Made by a program: the position numbers and the translations under genes. Of a stretch of 64,000 bases of DNA, positions 44,224-53,313 are shown piece by piece. The stretch's first letter is position 1. Every line of letters begins with the position of its first letter. Under the pieces are notes generated by a model. That model worked only from the letters and a program-made list of their open reading frames with translations, was not told where the DNA came from and did no database searches. The stretch covers positions 1 through 64,000 of the forward strand of contig CAYMPH010000019.1 of assembly GCA_964392365.1 (NCBI GenBank), read 5' to 3'. The DNA comes from CAYMPH01 sp964392365 (GTDB taxonomy: Bacteria > Spirochaetota > UBA4802 > UBA5550).

Positions 44224-45738
44224 ATGTTAAAGTATATATACAGCGTATTATTGTCTCTTCTCATACCATCTGTTTTATCTGCAGGAATTACTGACGCGTC
44301 CGATTATCTTGAAAAAAATGTAACTGTCAAAAAGCTGAAAAACGGCATCACTCTCATTATACTTAACCGGGGAATATCCCCTACTCTCGCTTTTGAAATT
44401 TCATTCCGGGTCGGTTCTGCAGACGAATCATACAACACAATCGGTGCTGCGCATCTTCTTGAGCATATGTTATTTAAGGGAACAGAAAAAACAGGAACAA
44501 AAGATTTTAAAAAAGAAAAAATCATTATGGATAAGATTGAAATCCTCGGTGAAAAAATTGACAGGCTGAGACTTGCCAATCCTGCGAATCCCATTCTTGT
44601 AAGACTTCAAAAAGAGCTGACGAAGCTGCAGGAAGCTCAGAATGAGTTTATTGATCCTTCACCCTATGACAGAATTTATGCATCAAACGGAGGTGTAGGA
44701 TTCAACGCATCAACATCAAAAGACGAAACAGGCTATTATATTGAGCTGCCGGCATCTAAAATTGAACTCTGGGCTAAAATCGAATCAGAAAGATTAAAAG
44801 GTCCGGTGCTGAGGGAATTTTATATTGAAAGAAATAATGTTTTTGAAGAGCGGCTGATGAGATATGATTCAAGCGGAACAGGTGTTCTTTTCGAGCAGTT
44901 TCTTGCTCAGGCTTTTTCAGCTCATCCATACAGACACCCTACAATCGGATGGGCTTCTAACATTCCAAATCTTTCAATTAAAGATATCAGGAAATTTTTC
45001 AGCGATTATTACATTCCTGAAAGAATGACAATAACAATCGTAGGCAGGCAGAACACGAATGAAACTTTAAAAATCATGAATAAATATTTCGGGGATATTC
45101 CTAAAAAGCAGAACCCGTCTGAAATACCTGTAGTTGAACCGGTACAAAACGGTGAAAGAAGATTCACTGTATTTCACGAATCTAATCCCCTGATAATGAT
45201 GGGATGGCACAAACCTTCATTCCCTGCAAGAGACGACTACGTGTTTGATATTTTATCAGACATTATCTCATCTGGAAAAACCTCTCCGCTATATAAGTCG
45301 CTTGTAATTGAGAAGAAAGCATTCACATCAATAAGCTCCTGGAACGGAATGCCGGGTGTAAGATATGACAACATGTTCATGATATACGGATCACCGCGCC
45401 CTCATATCAGCGCAGCAGAAGCTGAAAAAATGATCTACGAGGAAATGGCTAAAATAATAAATAGCCTTAACAGCGAAGACCTTGTTAAAATAAGAAATAA
45501 GATCGAATCTGAAACTGTATTTTCTCTCGACACTAACAAGGGAATTGCGCGCATGCTCAGCTATTATCAGACAATATTCCACGACTGGAAATATCTCCTG
45601 AGCTTCATAAAAGCCGCGAACGAAATTACAGTTGATGATATAAAAAATGTATCAGCAAAATATATGACTGAAAAAAACAGGGTTGTCGGAATATTAGCCG
45701 ACAGCAGGAAGGAAGTAAAAAGTGATTCAAAAAAATAA
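44224..45738 (+). CDS. M16-family zinc peptidase (active subunit)
   Basis: A 504-residue exported peptidase with a signal peptide (cleavage near 20). The inverted zinc motif H77-L-L-E80-H81 is intact, and the distal Glu ligand is E208 or E209 in NVFEERLM. A Lys/Glu/Leu-rich insertion of about 45 residues (101-145) lies between them, longer than in minimal M16 proteins. The second half is a degenerate M16 domain. It is coupled by a 17-base overlap to the next gene, as in two-gene M16 systems of outer-membrane bacteria. Confidence 0.9.
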   Translation: MLKYIYSVLLSLLIPSVLSAGITDASDYLEKNVTVKKLKNGITLIILNRGISPTLAFEISFRVGSADESYNTIGAAHLLEHMLFKGTEKTGTKDFKKEKIIMDKIEILGEKIDRLRLANPANPILVRLQKELTKLQEAQNEFIDPSPYDRIYASNGGVGFNASTSKDETGYYIELPASKIELWAKIESERLKGPVLREFYIERNNVFEERLMRYDSSGTGVLFEQFLAQAFSAHPYRHPTIGWASNIPNLSIKDIRKFFSDYYIPERMTITIVGRQNTNETLKIMNKYFGDIPKKQNPSEIPVVEPVQNGERRFTVFHESNPLIMMGWHKPSFPARDDYVFDILSDIISSGKTSPLYKSLVIEKKAFTSISSWNGMPGVRYDNMFMIYGSPRPHISAAEAEKMIYEEMAKIINSLNSEDLVKIRNKIESETVFSLDTNKGIARMLSYYQTIFHDWKYLLSFIKAANEITVDDIKNVSAKYMTEKNRVVGILADSRKEVKSDSKK

Positions 45739-47092
45739 GATTATTTTAGCGATTATAATTATGTCTACGTGGTTTAATTACAGTTCAGGAAAGGAAAATA
45801 ACATCAAATTTAAAATACCGGATGTAGATTCTTTCAATCTGAAAAACAATATAAAGGTTTTCTACTACAGGGATGAACTGCCGAGATTCGCAATCTCAGC
45901 TTCTATCGGCTTCGGAAAGCTGAATGAAAAAAAAGACACTGCGGGCATGTCAGATCTGATTGTTAAAATTCTTAACATCGGTTCAACAAAAAATTATTTT
46001 GAAAAGATTGAATCTCTGGGCGGGAAAATATCAATTAATACATCATTTGAAACAACATCTATAAACATTGAGATTCTCCAGAGATATTCTTCAATTGCAG
46101 CAGATACAATATATGATATTTTAAAAAATCCTGATTTTTCAGATGAAACAATCACAACAGCTAAAAACATGCTTGCTGATGAAATCAAAAGAAAATCCGA
46201 TGAACCGGATTTTATAGCGCTTGAAAAAACACGTGAAATTATTTTCGGAGGAGATTCCTACGGCGCAGCTCCGACCGAGTCAGGGATAAAACTGATTACA
46301 AAAGATGCCATTGTGAAAAGCTGGAATGAATTTTTTCAGGCTGATAATATTCTGATTGCATCTGCTTCTTCTCAGGATTTAAATTCCGTAAAAAAAATTT
46401 TTGAAACAGGTTTAAGCACTCTTCCGGCAAACGGCCAGGTGGATTATAAAATTGATAAAGAAATTATTTCCGATAATATAAAAAAATCACAGGGAAAAAT
46501 ATTCTTTTTCAAAAAAAATCTCACTCAATCAACTATAGCGCTGGGAACTCTCTCTGAAGTAATATCCTACGAAGGAAATTATGCAAGAACCATAATGAAT
46601 TATATTCTCGGCGGCGGTTCTTTCAGTTCAAGGCTCGTAAGCGAAATCAGGGTAAAAAAAGGCATGGCCTACTCCGTTCAATCCGTCATAAGGGCGAGAA
46701 AAAAAACCGGGGTATTCCTTGCATTTGCCCAGACAAAAACAGAAAATACTCAGGAAGTTATACGCATCATTGATGCAAACATTAAAAAGATTTCAAAAGA
46801 GCCTGTTACAAAAGATGAGCTCAACTGGGCTATTGAATCGCTTACAAACAGTTTCGTATTCAAATTTGACAGCACAATGAGTCTAATGGGAAACATTCTT
46901 GAACTTGAATACACAGGTCTTCCGAAAAATTACTTTGAAAAATATACAGATAATCTGAAAAAAGTAAATACAGAAAAAATTCTTAAAGAATCTCAATTAT
47001 TATACAAAAACGGACTGGTCAGGGTTGTAGTAGGCAATCCTTCATTAAAAGATGAATTAAAACAATTCGGTGAAGTTGTTGATCTTAACTGA
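45722..47092 (+). CDS. M16-family peptidase-like protein without zinc motif
   Basis: A 456-residue partner of the preceding peptidase. It begins at GTG 45722 with an AGGAAGG site inside the upstream gene and has a signal peptide. The HxxEH motif is absent from its N-terminal domain, so it is the non-catalytic subunit. The C-terminal substrate-positioning region is kept (RTIMNYILGGGSFSSRLVSEIRVKKGMAYSV). The two proteins probably form a heterodimer in the periplasm. Confidence 0.9.
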   Translation: MIQKNKIILAIIIMSTWFNYSSGKENNIKFKIPDVDSFNLKNNIKVFYYRDELPRFAISASIGFGKLNEKKDTAGMSDLIVKILNIGSTKNYFEKIESLGGKISINTSFETTSINIEILQRYSSIAADTIYDILKNPDFSDETITTAKNMLADEIKRKSDEPDFIALEKTREIIFGGDSYGAAPTESGIKLITKDAIVKSWNEFFQADNILIASASSQDLNSVKKIFETGLSTLPANGQVDYKIDKEIISDNIKKSQGKIFFFKKNLTQSTIALGTLSEVISYEGNYARTIMNYILGGGSFSSRLVSEIRVKKGMAYSVQSVIRARKKTGVFLAFAQTKTENTQEVIRIIDANIKKISKEPVTKDELNWAIESLTNSFVFKFDSTMSLMGNILELEYTGLPKNYFEKYTDNLKKVNTEKILKESQLLYKNGLVRVVVGNPSLKDELKQFGEVVDLN

Positions 47093-47247
47093 AATAATAA
47101 AGGTGTAAGAAAGGTAGATTTTGAGATAAAATAATCTTTACATAAATATCTCACAAATCTCATACATTTTCATATTTACCTCCTTATACTTATATAATTG
47201 ACAGGAATATTCATTAAAAATAAAAGAAATTCAATCAAAAACATAGG

Positions 47248-47276
47248 TTGACATACAGCATATAATCTATTATGAT
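47248..47276 (+). promoter_or_regulatory. Sigma-70 type promoter for bactofilin operon
   Basis: TTGACA (47248-47253), a 17-base spacer and TATGAT (47271-47276), about 50 bases before ATG 47326. Confidence 0.65.
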
Positions 47277-47325
47277 TTATTCATAATATTCTTACTGCAA
47301 TACAAATTATTAAACGGAGACTGAA

Positions 47326-47685
47326 ATGGCAGATATTAATGAACTTGTAGAAGACGAAAATAACATACATACAGTTATTGGTCATGATATTAAATTTTCC
47401 GGAACTTTAAAATTTAAAAATTCCATTAAAATAAAAGGTAATTTTGACGGCCGCATAGAATCAGACGGACACTTGATTATTGGAAGAGAGGCAGCTGTTA
47501 ACGCTGAGATTAAAGCCGGTGTGGTTTCAATCAATGGAACAGTTTCAGGTAAAATAAAAGCGGATCACAAAGTGGAAATATTCAATAAAAGCAGGATCAG
47601 CGGCGATATTATCAGCCCTGATATTTTCATTGAATCCGGTTCAGTTTTCAATGGAACCTGCCTTATGCCGGATAAAGCAAAATAA
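47326..47685 (+). CDS. Bactofilin
   Basis: A 119-residue DUF583 cytoskeletal protein that polymerises into filaments at the inner membrane and often positions cell-wall or appendage machinery. The central right-handed beta-helix is visible in repeating turns (IKIKGNFDGRIESDGHLIIGREAAVNAEIKAG, then INGTVSGKI). The short N-terminal tail IHTVIGHDIKFSGTL is typical. It is followed one base later by a beta-barrel protein gene, a possible envelope partner. Confidence 0.92.
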   Translation: MADINELVEDENNIHTVIGHDIKFSGTLKFKNSIKIKGNFDGRIESDGHLIIGREAAVNAEIKAGVVSINGTVSGKIKADHKVEIFNKSRISGDIISPDIFIESGSVFNGTCLMPDKAK

Positions 47686-47686
47686 A

Positions 47687-48448
47687 ATGTTAAGAAAAGC
47701 AGCTATTATTTTAACTATTATTTTCACGTTTATAATTTCTATAAACGCCGAGGAGAAAGCTGCGGGTAAAAAAATAAAACTTACTATTTCATCTGACAAT
47801 GCAAAAAATGATAATTTCATTCCGGAAAAAAACGAAGCGGAACCGAATGTTTCTTTTGGCCTTGTTGGTACATTTGGAACTCAATTCCCTGTCGTTTTAT
47901 ACGGTCCGATAAAATTTGATCCGGGAATCAGTTATGGCGGTGGATTTGTAATTGAAAAAATGTTCACATCTAACGCTGGAATTCATACGGGTCTTTATTT
48001 TACGCAATCACACTCGAATCTTACAATGAATTATTTTCCATCTTCAAAATCAGAAGTGATGCGAGCGGGTTCAATAACACTGCCGATTTATTTTATCGGA
48101 TCTTTCAATAAATCTTTTTTTTCTCTGCAGATGCTCGCTGGAGTGACTTTAACACAGTTTCTATATGTTATTACATCACCAAATCCTTCGCCTGATGGAA
48201 ACATTTCGTCAGAGGCTTTGAAGGATATCAGTCAGTTCATGGCAGGACCTGGCGTTGGATTAAATTTTAAATTCCGCGTTGCAAAATATTTTGATCTGAA
48301 CTTCGGCTTTATTACTACATTTTATTTTCAGAATTTCCTGCCGCACTCGCCGGATACCTATGCATTTTTTTATGATGTTAAGGCAACTGCAGGATTCATG
48401 TTCAGGACAAATCTGTTTCCCAAACCTGAAGACTGGCGCTGGAAATAA
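47687..48448 (+). CDS. Outer-membrane beta-barrel protein
   Basis: A 253-residue protein with a signal peptide and a PorT/OmpW-like pattern of alternating strands (FGLVGTFGTQFP, GISYGGGFVIEKMF, GIHTGLYFTQSHS, FDLNFGFITTFYFQNFLP). It has an aromatic-rich C-terminal region. I use ATG 47687, just after the bactofilin stop. The longer frame starting at 47630 lies inside the bactofilin gene and would bury the signal peptide. Function unknown. Confidence 0.7.
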   Translation: MLRKAAIILTIIFTFIISINAEEKAAGKKIKLTISSDNAKNDNFIPEKNEAEPNVSFGLVGTFGTQFPVVLYGPIKFDPGISYGGGFVIEKMFTSNAGIHTGLYFTQSHSNLTMNYFPSSKSEVMRAGSITLPIYFIGSFNKSFFSLQMLAGVTLTQFLYVITSPNPSPDGNISSEALKDISQFMAGPGVGLNFKFRVAKYFDLNFGFITTFYFQNFLPHSPDTYAFFYDVKATAGFMFRTNLFPKPEDWRWK

Positions 48449-48514
48449 CCTGCTTAATCAAACATAACCAGGATTTTAATAAAACTATAAAATTAAAAAA
48501 AAAGAAGGTAATAT

Positions 48515-49279
48515 ATGATAGGTAAAACGATAAGACTTGAAAGAATTTTAAACAGAAACACAAGAAAAATGATAATTGTTCCAATGGATCATGGTGTAAC
48601 AGTAGGCCCTATAGAGGGATTGATTGATATGCCTGATACAGTTGACAGCATATCTGAAGGCGGCGCAAACGCGATTATAATGCACAAGGGACTGGTTTCA
48701 AGGGGGCACAGACATTCAGGACGCGACATAGGACTTATAATTCACCTGTCTGCAAGTACAGTATTATCTCCTGATTCAAATGCAAAGACACTTGTCTGCA
48801 CTGTTGAGGAAGCTATAAAACTCGGAGCAGATGGTGTATCAGTTCATATTAATATAGGAGCAAATACCGAATCCGATATGCTTCATAATTTAGGCTTTGT
48901 CTCGAACGCATGCATGGAATGGGGTATGCCTCTTCTTGCAATGATGTACACCCGCGGTGAAAAAATAAAGAATGAGTACGATGTTAAAGTTGTCAAGCAT
49001 GCTGCAAGGGTTGGAGCCGAACTCGGCGCTGATATTGTAAAAGTCAATTACACCGGATCGCCTGATACTTTTTTTGAGGTAACATCAGGATGCCCTGTTC
49101 CAGTTGTTATTGCAGGCGGTGAAAAGATGGAAACTGACCAGGAAATACTCGACATGGTAAGTGGATCAATCAAGGCAGGCGGATCCGGCGTTTCAATTGG
49201 AAGAAATATTTTCCAGCACAATGATCCAAGTTTAATTATTAAAAAAATATCTGAAATTGTTCATGGTAAAACAAAATGA
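48515..49279 (+). CDS. 2-amino-3,7-dideoxy-threo-hept-6-ulosonate (ADTH) synthase
   Basis: A 254-residue class I aldolase-like TIM-barrel enzyme of the archaeal-type shikimate entry. It condenses 6-deoxy-5-ketofructose-1-phosphate with aspartate semialdehyde. Family blocks are IIVPMDHGVTVGPI, the GADGVSVHINIG region, the Schiff-base Lys in ADIVKVNYTGS, and GGEKMETDQE with the phosphate site GGSGVSIGRNIF. Class I fructose-bisphosphate aldolase (DhnA type) is the closest alternative. The 4-base overlap with DHQ synthase II decides for ADTH synthase. Confidence 0.88.
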   Translation: MIGKTIRLERILNRNTRKMIIVPMDHGVTVGPIEGLIDMPDTVDSISEGGANAIIMHKGLVSRGHRHSGRDIGLIIHLSASTVLSPDSNAKTLVCTVEEAIKLGADGVSVHINIGANTESDMLHNLGFVSNACMEWGMPLLAMMYTRGEKIKNEYDVKVVKHAARVGAELGADIVKVNYTGSPDTFFEVTSGCPVPVVIAGGEKMETDQEILDMVSGSIKAGGSGVSIGRNIFQHNDPSLIIKKISEIVHGKTK

Positions 49280-50283
49280 AGCAGTGCTGGATCAGTATAA
49301 AGACCTGGGACAAAAAAATAATTACTGAATCACTTGAATCAGGAGTAGATGCAGTAATCTGCCCTTCTGAATTTATTCCAAAAATCAGGGAACTGGGCAG
49401 AATACGTATTGTATCAGATGATAAAAGCGCAGATATGATAATACCTGATGATATTGAAATTATTACTATAAAAGATAAAAACGACGAGAACAGAGCCTCT
49501 GCAGCTCTTAAGTCAAAAATTACTGCAGTACGGCTGACAGACTGGAACATTATTCCTGTTGAAAACCTGATACCGAATGCAGGAGACCGACTTTTTACTT
49601 TTGTAAAAAACATTGAAGAAGCAAAACTTGCTGCAGAAATAATGGAAAAAGGCGTTTCAGGAATAATTCTTGAAACTGAAGATCCGGCAGAAATTTCTCC
49701 GGTTGTAAAATTTATTAAGCAGATTGATTCTGAAAAGTTTGCTCTTGAAATTTTCAGAATAACTCAAATTAAAAATATCGGAATCGGCGATCGTGTATGC
49801 GTGGACACATGCAGTAATCTTAATATCAGCGAGGGGATGCTTGTCGGGAATTCCAATTCAGGAATGTTTCTTGTACATGCGGAAAATATTGAAAATCCGT
49901 ATGTTTCGCCGAGACCATTCAGAGTTAATGCAGGAGCAGTTCATGCCTATGTTATGGTTCCGGATGGAAAAACGCGCTATCTGGGAGAGCTTTCAACAGG
50001 CGACCCTGTTTTAGTCGTGAATAAAAGCGGGCAAACATATGCGGCTTTTGTCGGCAGATCAAAAATTGAAAAAAGACCGATGCTGGTTATTTACGCAAAT
50101 GATAAAAACGGAAATGAGCATACTGTTATACTGCAGAACGCTGAAACTATAAGGCTGACAAATCCGGCAGGTGATGCTGTGAGTGTTGCAGCTCTTAAGG
50201 CTGGAGATGAAGTTCTAGGATATGCGGAAAAAGGCGGCAGACATTTTGGAATGAAGGTTGAAGAAACCATCAGCGAAAAATAA
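49276..50283 (+). CDS. 3-dehydroquinate synthase II (archaeal type)
   Basis: A 335-residue enzyme converting ADTH to 3-dehydroquinate by NAD-dependent oxidative deamination, unrelated in sequence to AroB. The conserved C-terminal half is clear: GDRVCVDTCSNLNISEGMLVGN, then SGMFLVHAE, PYVSPRPFRVNAGAVHAYV and GKTRYLGELSTGD. It starts within the ATGA overlap of the ADTH synthase stop. This pair replaces DAHP synthase and AroB; neither of those is in the window. Confidence 0.93.
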   Translation: MKQCWISIKTWDKKIITESLESGVDAVICPSEFIPKIRELGRIRIVSDDKSADMIIPDDIEIITIKDKNDENRASAALKSKITAVRLTDWNIIPVENLIPNAGDRLFTFVKNIEEAKLAAEIMEKGVSGIILETEDPAEISPVVKFIKQIDSEKFALEIFRITQIKNIGIGDRVCVDTCSNLNISEGMLVGNSNSGMFLVHAENIENPYVSPRPFRVNAGAVHAYVMVPDGKTRYLGELSTGDPVLVVNKSGQTYAAFVGRSKIEKRPMLVIYANDKNGNEHTVILQNAETIRLTNPAGDAVSVAALKAGDEVLGYAEKGGRHFGMKVEETISEK

Positions 50284-50760
50284 TCATTGAAGTTCTTTCA
50301 GTGTTGAAAGAACTTCCTTTACATGACCTTCAACAGTAACTTTCCTCCAGATATATGAAATTTCTCCTTTTGTATTTATTAAAAATGTGCTTCGTTCAAC
50401 TCCCATATATTCTTTGCCCATCATTTTTTTCAGCTTCCACACTCCATAATCCTGAAGAGTCTTTTTCTCTGTATCGCTAAGAAGTTTTATTCCAAGATTA
50501 TTTTTAGCTATAAATTTAATATGGCTTGCCTGCGAATCCGGACTAACTCCGATAATTTCTGCTTTAAGCTTTCTGAATTCTTTTACCGCACCGGTAAAAT
50601 CAACTGCCTCGGCTGTTCAGCCGCCTGTTCCGTCTTTCGGATAAAAATACAGAACCAGCCATCTGCCTTTATAATCTGAGATAGACACGCTGTTTCCATT
50701 TTCGTCTGGAAGGGAAAATGCCGGAGATGCCATCCCCGGCATTAATTCATTTTTTTTCAT
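50284..50760 (-). CDS. Selenocysteine peroxiredoxin, BCP/PrxQ type (in-frame TGA = Sec48)
   Basis: A 158-residue peroxiredoxin that standard gene calling would miss. The frame on the minus strand runs from ATG 50760, through TGA at 50617-50619, to TGA 50284-50286. The context is YFYPKDGTGG-U-TAEAVDF, where PrxQ proteins have PGCTTEAC, so Sec replaces the peroxidatic Cys. The +5 resolving Cys is Val, which makes this a 1-Sec type. Later family blocks (IIGVSPDSQASHIKF, LLSDTEK, MGVERSTFLINTKG) are intact. After the UGA, a perfect 7-bp stem UUUUACC/GGUAAAA holds a GGUGC loop starting 24 bases downstream, a very good bacterial SECIS fit. Confidence 0.88.
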
Positions 50761-50777
50761 CTTATTATCGCCATATA

Positions 50778-51638
50778 TTATTCATATATTATATAACCAA
50801 GTTCAAAGAAATCTGGCCCCATATGCGACATGTTGCTGTGATTTGCGTAATGAACTTCAATTTCTGAATTCCATCCTTTATTCTTATACATTTCAACAAA
50901 CTGATTAACTTCCTTTTCATGATCGCCGCAATAAGAAACTATAGTTGAAATTTTTTTCCCGTTCTTTTTCTTAATATCCTCTTCAATTAAATTTATAAGA
51001 ATCTGATTCGCCTGTGCTGCGGTTTTAGCCTTTCCTACATTTTTTAACTGCCCCGGCACTTCAGTTGAACTGAGTATAGGCAGCAGATTAAAAGCAGTTG
51101 CAAGAAGCGCTTTTGCAAAACCAACACGGCCTGCCCTGTTTAGAAAGAAAAGATCATGTATTATTCCGATATGTCTTGAATTTTTTCTATTTTCTTTTAT
51201 AAGTTTATGAAAATCATCATCTGAAATTCCTTTTTTCAATGCCTTTGCAGCTTCAAGAATCTGGACGCTATATGCAGATGCAAGACTGTCTGTATCAAAA
51301 ATTTCAGTGTTAAACTCTTTATGATCTTCAAGAACCTTTTTCATCATCTGATCTGTTGCTGCAGTCATTTTAAGAGACTGCTCCATATGAATAATTTTTT
51401 CATTTTTGAATTTTCCATACATAGTAGTTAATGCTTCATAAGTTAAGCCTGCAGTTCCTACTTTATTCTTTTTATCTTTGATTATATCTCTCAGCTTATT
51501 TTTTTCTTCTAAAGACATATTAACAGTGCCGCTATAGTTTTCACCATTAACAAATAACGGGTAATCAACAATATTTATATTTAATTCCTTACATCTTTCA
51601 CCGCTTAACTGTATAGCTGAACTTGCAACTAAAACCAT
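50778..51638 (-). CDS. DegV family fatty-acid-binding protein
   Basis: A 286-residue DegV-like protein that binds a fatty acid and may serve fatty-acid kinase FakA. Early motifs are NINIVDYPLFVNGENYSG and KVGTAGLTYE; a central FDTDSLASAYSVQI and a late FLNRAGRVGFAKALLATAFNLLPIL match the fold. I take ATG 51638, directly downstream of a strong CTGGAGG site. The longer frame to 51692 would start inside the promoter region. Confidence 0.85.
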   Translation of the reverse strand: MVLVASSAIQLSGERCKELNINIVDYPLFVNGENYSGTVNMSLEEKNKLRDIIKDKKNKVGTAGLTYEALTTMYGKFKNEKIIHMEQSLKMTAATDQMMKKVLEDHKEFNTEIFDTDSLASAYSVQILEAAKALKKGISDDDFHKLIKENRKNSRHIGIIHDLFFLNRAGRVGFAKALLATAFNLLPILSSTEVPGQLKNVGKAKTAAQANQILINLIEEDIKKKNGKKISTIVSYCGDHEKEVNQFVEMYKNKGWNSEIEVHYANHSNMSHMGPDFFELGYIIYE

Positions 51639-51685
51639 AAAATTCCTCCAGTTTTTTATCTTACTCATAATTGAATTGTTAAAAA

Positions 51686-51714
51686 ATAACAATATATAAT
51701 AAATATTTTGTCAA
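51686..51714 (-). promoter_or_regulatory. Sigma-70 type promoter for the DegV gene
   Basis: On the minus strand, TTGACA (51709-51714), a 17-base spacer and TGTTAT (51686-51691). It supports the start at 51638. Confidence 0.6.
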
Positions 51715-51816
51715 TATAAATATTATTTCATGAAAACCTGATTACATATTTTTATCTGAAGGAATGAAAATGATAGATATGGATTATCAGAATATATATT
51801 GATGGATAAAATATAT

Positions 51817-51848
51817 AAAAAAAAGCAGCCATCGCTGGCTGCTTTTTT
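51817..51848 (-). terminator. Terminator of tRNA-Asn
   Basis: A GCAGCC/GGCTGC stem, extended by A/T pairs, has a 6-base loop and a run of eight T on the minus strand, just after the tRNA. Confidence 0.85.
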
Positions 51849-51853
51849 AAATG

Positions 51854-51926
51854 CTCCCCCGGCAAGACTCGAACTTGCGACCAATTGGTTAACAGCCAAC
51901 TGCTCTACCGACTGAGCTACAGGGGA
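51854..51926 (-). tRNA. tRNA-Asn (anticodon GTT)
   Basis: A full cloverleaf on the minus strand. The acceptor stem is TCCCCTG/CGGGGGA with discriminator G. The D arm is GCTCAGTCGGTAGAGC, and the anticodon loop CTGTTAA gives anticodon GTT. The T arm contains AGTTCGAGTCT. CCA is not encoded. Confidence 0.96.
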
Positions 51927-51947
51927 ATATTTCTGCAAGCTGATAAC

Positions 51948-51976
51948 CAGATAAATTTATTTATAGATTGTGTCAA
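51948..51976 (-). promoter_or_regulatory. Promoter for tRNA-Asn
   Basis: On the minus strand, TTGACA (51971-51976), a 17-base spacer and TATCTG (51948-51953), about 20 bases before the mature 5' end. Confidence 0.5.
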
Positions 51977-52023
51977 TAAATTTTTGAAAAACAGGAAAAT
52001 CAGGTTAATTTTTATATCTTTTA

Positions 52024-52557
52024 TCATTTCAAAACATTTAAATCAACTGAAACAGAATCAGTTTTACTACGGATCCATAACTCATCGACATCCTTTGTAA
52101 TCTGTAAATCCATATTCCGCTCAGCAAAAGAAGAAAGAGCTTTGCTCGTTTCCGCGTTAATGCTGTATAATGATAAATTTTTTGTTTTAGCTATTTTCGA
52201 TTCTATAGAATTTAACCATAAACGTGGTTTTGCACCATACGTAAAAATTTTTACATGATTAGAACGTCCGCAAGCCTTCAGTATTCTTCTTTCATCAGGC
52301 TGTCCTACCTCGATCCAGAGATCAATAGCTCCGGTAAGATCTTTCAGCCAGAAATCAGGCTCATCTGTATCAGATATTCCAGCTGCAGGATTCAGCCGTT
52401 CATCCGCGTTAAGTGCAAAAGCGAGTATACGAATCATCAAACGCTCAGTAGTCTCTGATGGATGACAGGCAAGAGTCAGCTGATGATCGGCATAATAATC
52501 CCTGCTGATATCTGCGATTGATAGATTAGCTTTATAAATTGTTGAATTTTTTGCCAT
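52024..52557 (-). CDS. YaeQ family protein
   Basis: A 177-residue YaeQ-like protein with a PD-(D/E)XK-nuclease-like fold. Conserved segments are ATIYKANLSIADISRDYY-like at the N-terminus, HPSETTERLMIRILAFAL, EPDFWLKDLTGAIDLWIEVGQPD and KACGRSNHVKIFTYG. YaeQ is best known from proteobacteria, and its role is not firmly established. Presence here next to tRNA-Asn could reflect transfer, but I see no integrase. Confidence 0.9.
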   Translation of the reverse strand: MAKNSTIYKANLSIADISRDYYADHQLTLACHPSETTERLMIRILAFALNADERLNPAAGISDTDEPDFWLKDLTGAIDLWIEVGQPDERRILKACGRSNHVKIFTYGAKPRLWLNSIESKIAKTKNLSLYSINAETSKALSSFAERNMDLQITKDVDELWIRSKTDSVSVDLNVLK

Positions 52558-52713
52558 ACGGTTTTTCTTCTTTTATTTTAAGGTTGCAATGATTACTATT
52601 CTTTATTTTTTTAATGAAGCTTACTTTGGAAATAATTGACGGATGAAACTTATACATTGGTATTTTATCAAAATAATAGATCAAAATCTAAATACAGCAG
52701 ATAATGATAAAAT

Positions 52714-53280
52714 TTATTTTTTGACTGCATATTTACTGATTATGAATTTATATATAGTCGCAAGAGCCTGATCAGCAGCACCATAAATTTTAGCGTCATC
52801 CAGCACGTCCCGTCTGTTTTTCGAAAACCAGTTATAAAGATGAAATGAACCTTCTTTTTCATTTCCGGAAGAATGGCAGATTTTTACAAGCATTTTCATC
52901 TGTTCAAGGGAAAAGAAAAGCCGTGCTCCATTTATAATAATTATAAAATAACTGTTGTCCTCCGCTTCTTTAACATCTATTGATGTTTTATTAGAAATAA
53001 TGCCTTTGTCTTTAATCTTCTCCGGATTTTTTTTACGCTCATTTATTGATTCCACAACCTTCATATTGTGCAAAAGCACCTGAGCCTGGGTGATTAATAT
53101 TTTCAATCCATGCTCATTTAGATCTTTAATCATTGTCTGCAATTGACTGATAAGTTTTGTATTTGCAGCTTTTTTTTGAATTGCCGGTTTTTTTACAACA
53201 GGCTTCTTTTTTATACTCTTTACAACCTTTTGAACTTTTACACTTTTTGTTTTTTTAGATATGACCGATTTTTTTTTCAT
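52714..53280 (-). CDS. Hypothetical protein with Lys-rich histone-like N-terminus
   Basis: A 188-residue protein. Residues 1-40 are a basic Lys/Val/Pro tail (KSVKVQKVVKS, KKKPVVKKPA) very similar in style to the histone-H1-like protein at 56445. The rest (about 42-188) is a folded, probably helical domain ending in AIYKFIISKYAVKK-like basic residues. The tail suggests DNA or RNA binding. I do not recognise the folded domain. Confidence 0.6.
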   Translation of the reverse strand: MKKKSVISKKTKSVKVQKVVKSIKKKPVVKKPAIQKKAANTKLISQLQTMIKDLNEHGLKILITQAQVLLHNMKVVESINERKKNPEKIKDKGIISNKTSIDVKEAEDNSYFIIIINGARLFFSLEQMKMLVKICHSSGNEKEGSFHLYNWFSKNRRDVLDDAKIYGAADQALATIYKFIISKYAVKK

Positions 53281-53313
53281 TGCTCTACCCTTTGAGTTAT
53301 TTTATTGCATCAG

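Noticed and set aside
51723..51938. 71-residue ORF on the minus strand beginning MQKYSPVAQSVEQ
   Set aside because: It is the translation of tRNA-Asn, a well-known false protein pattern.
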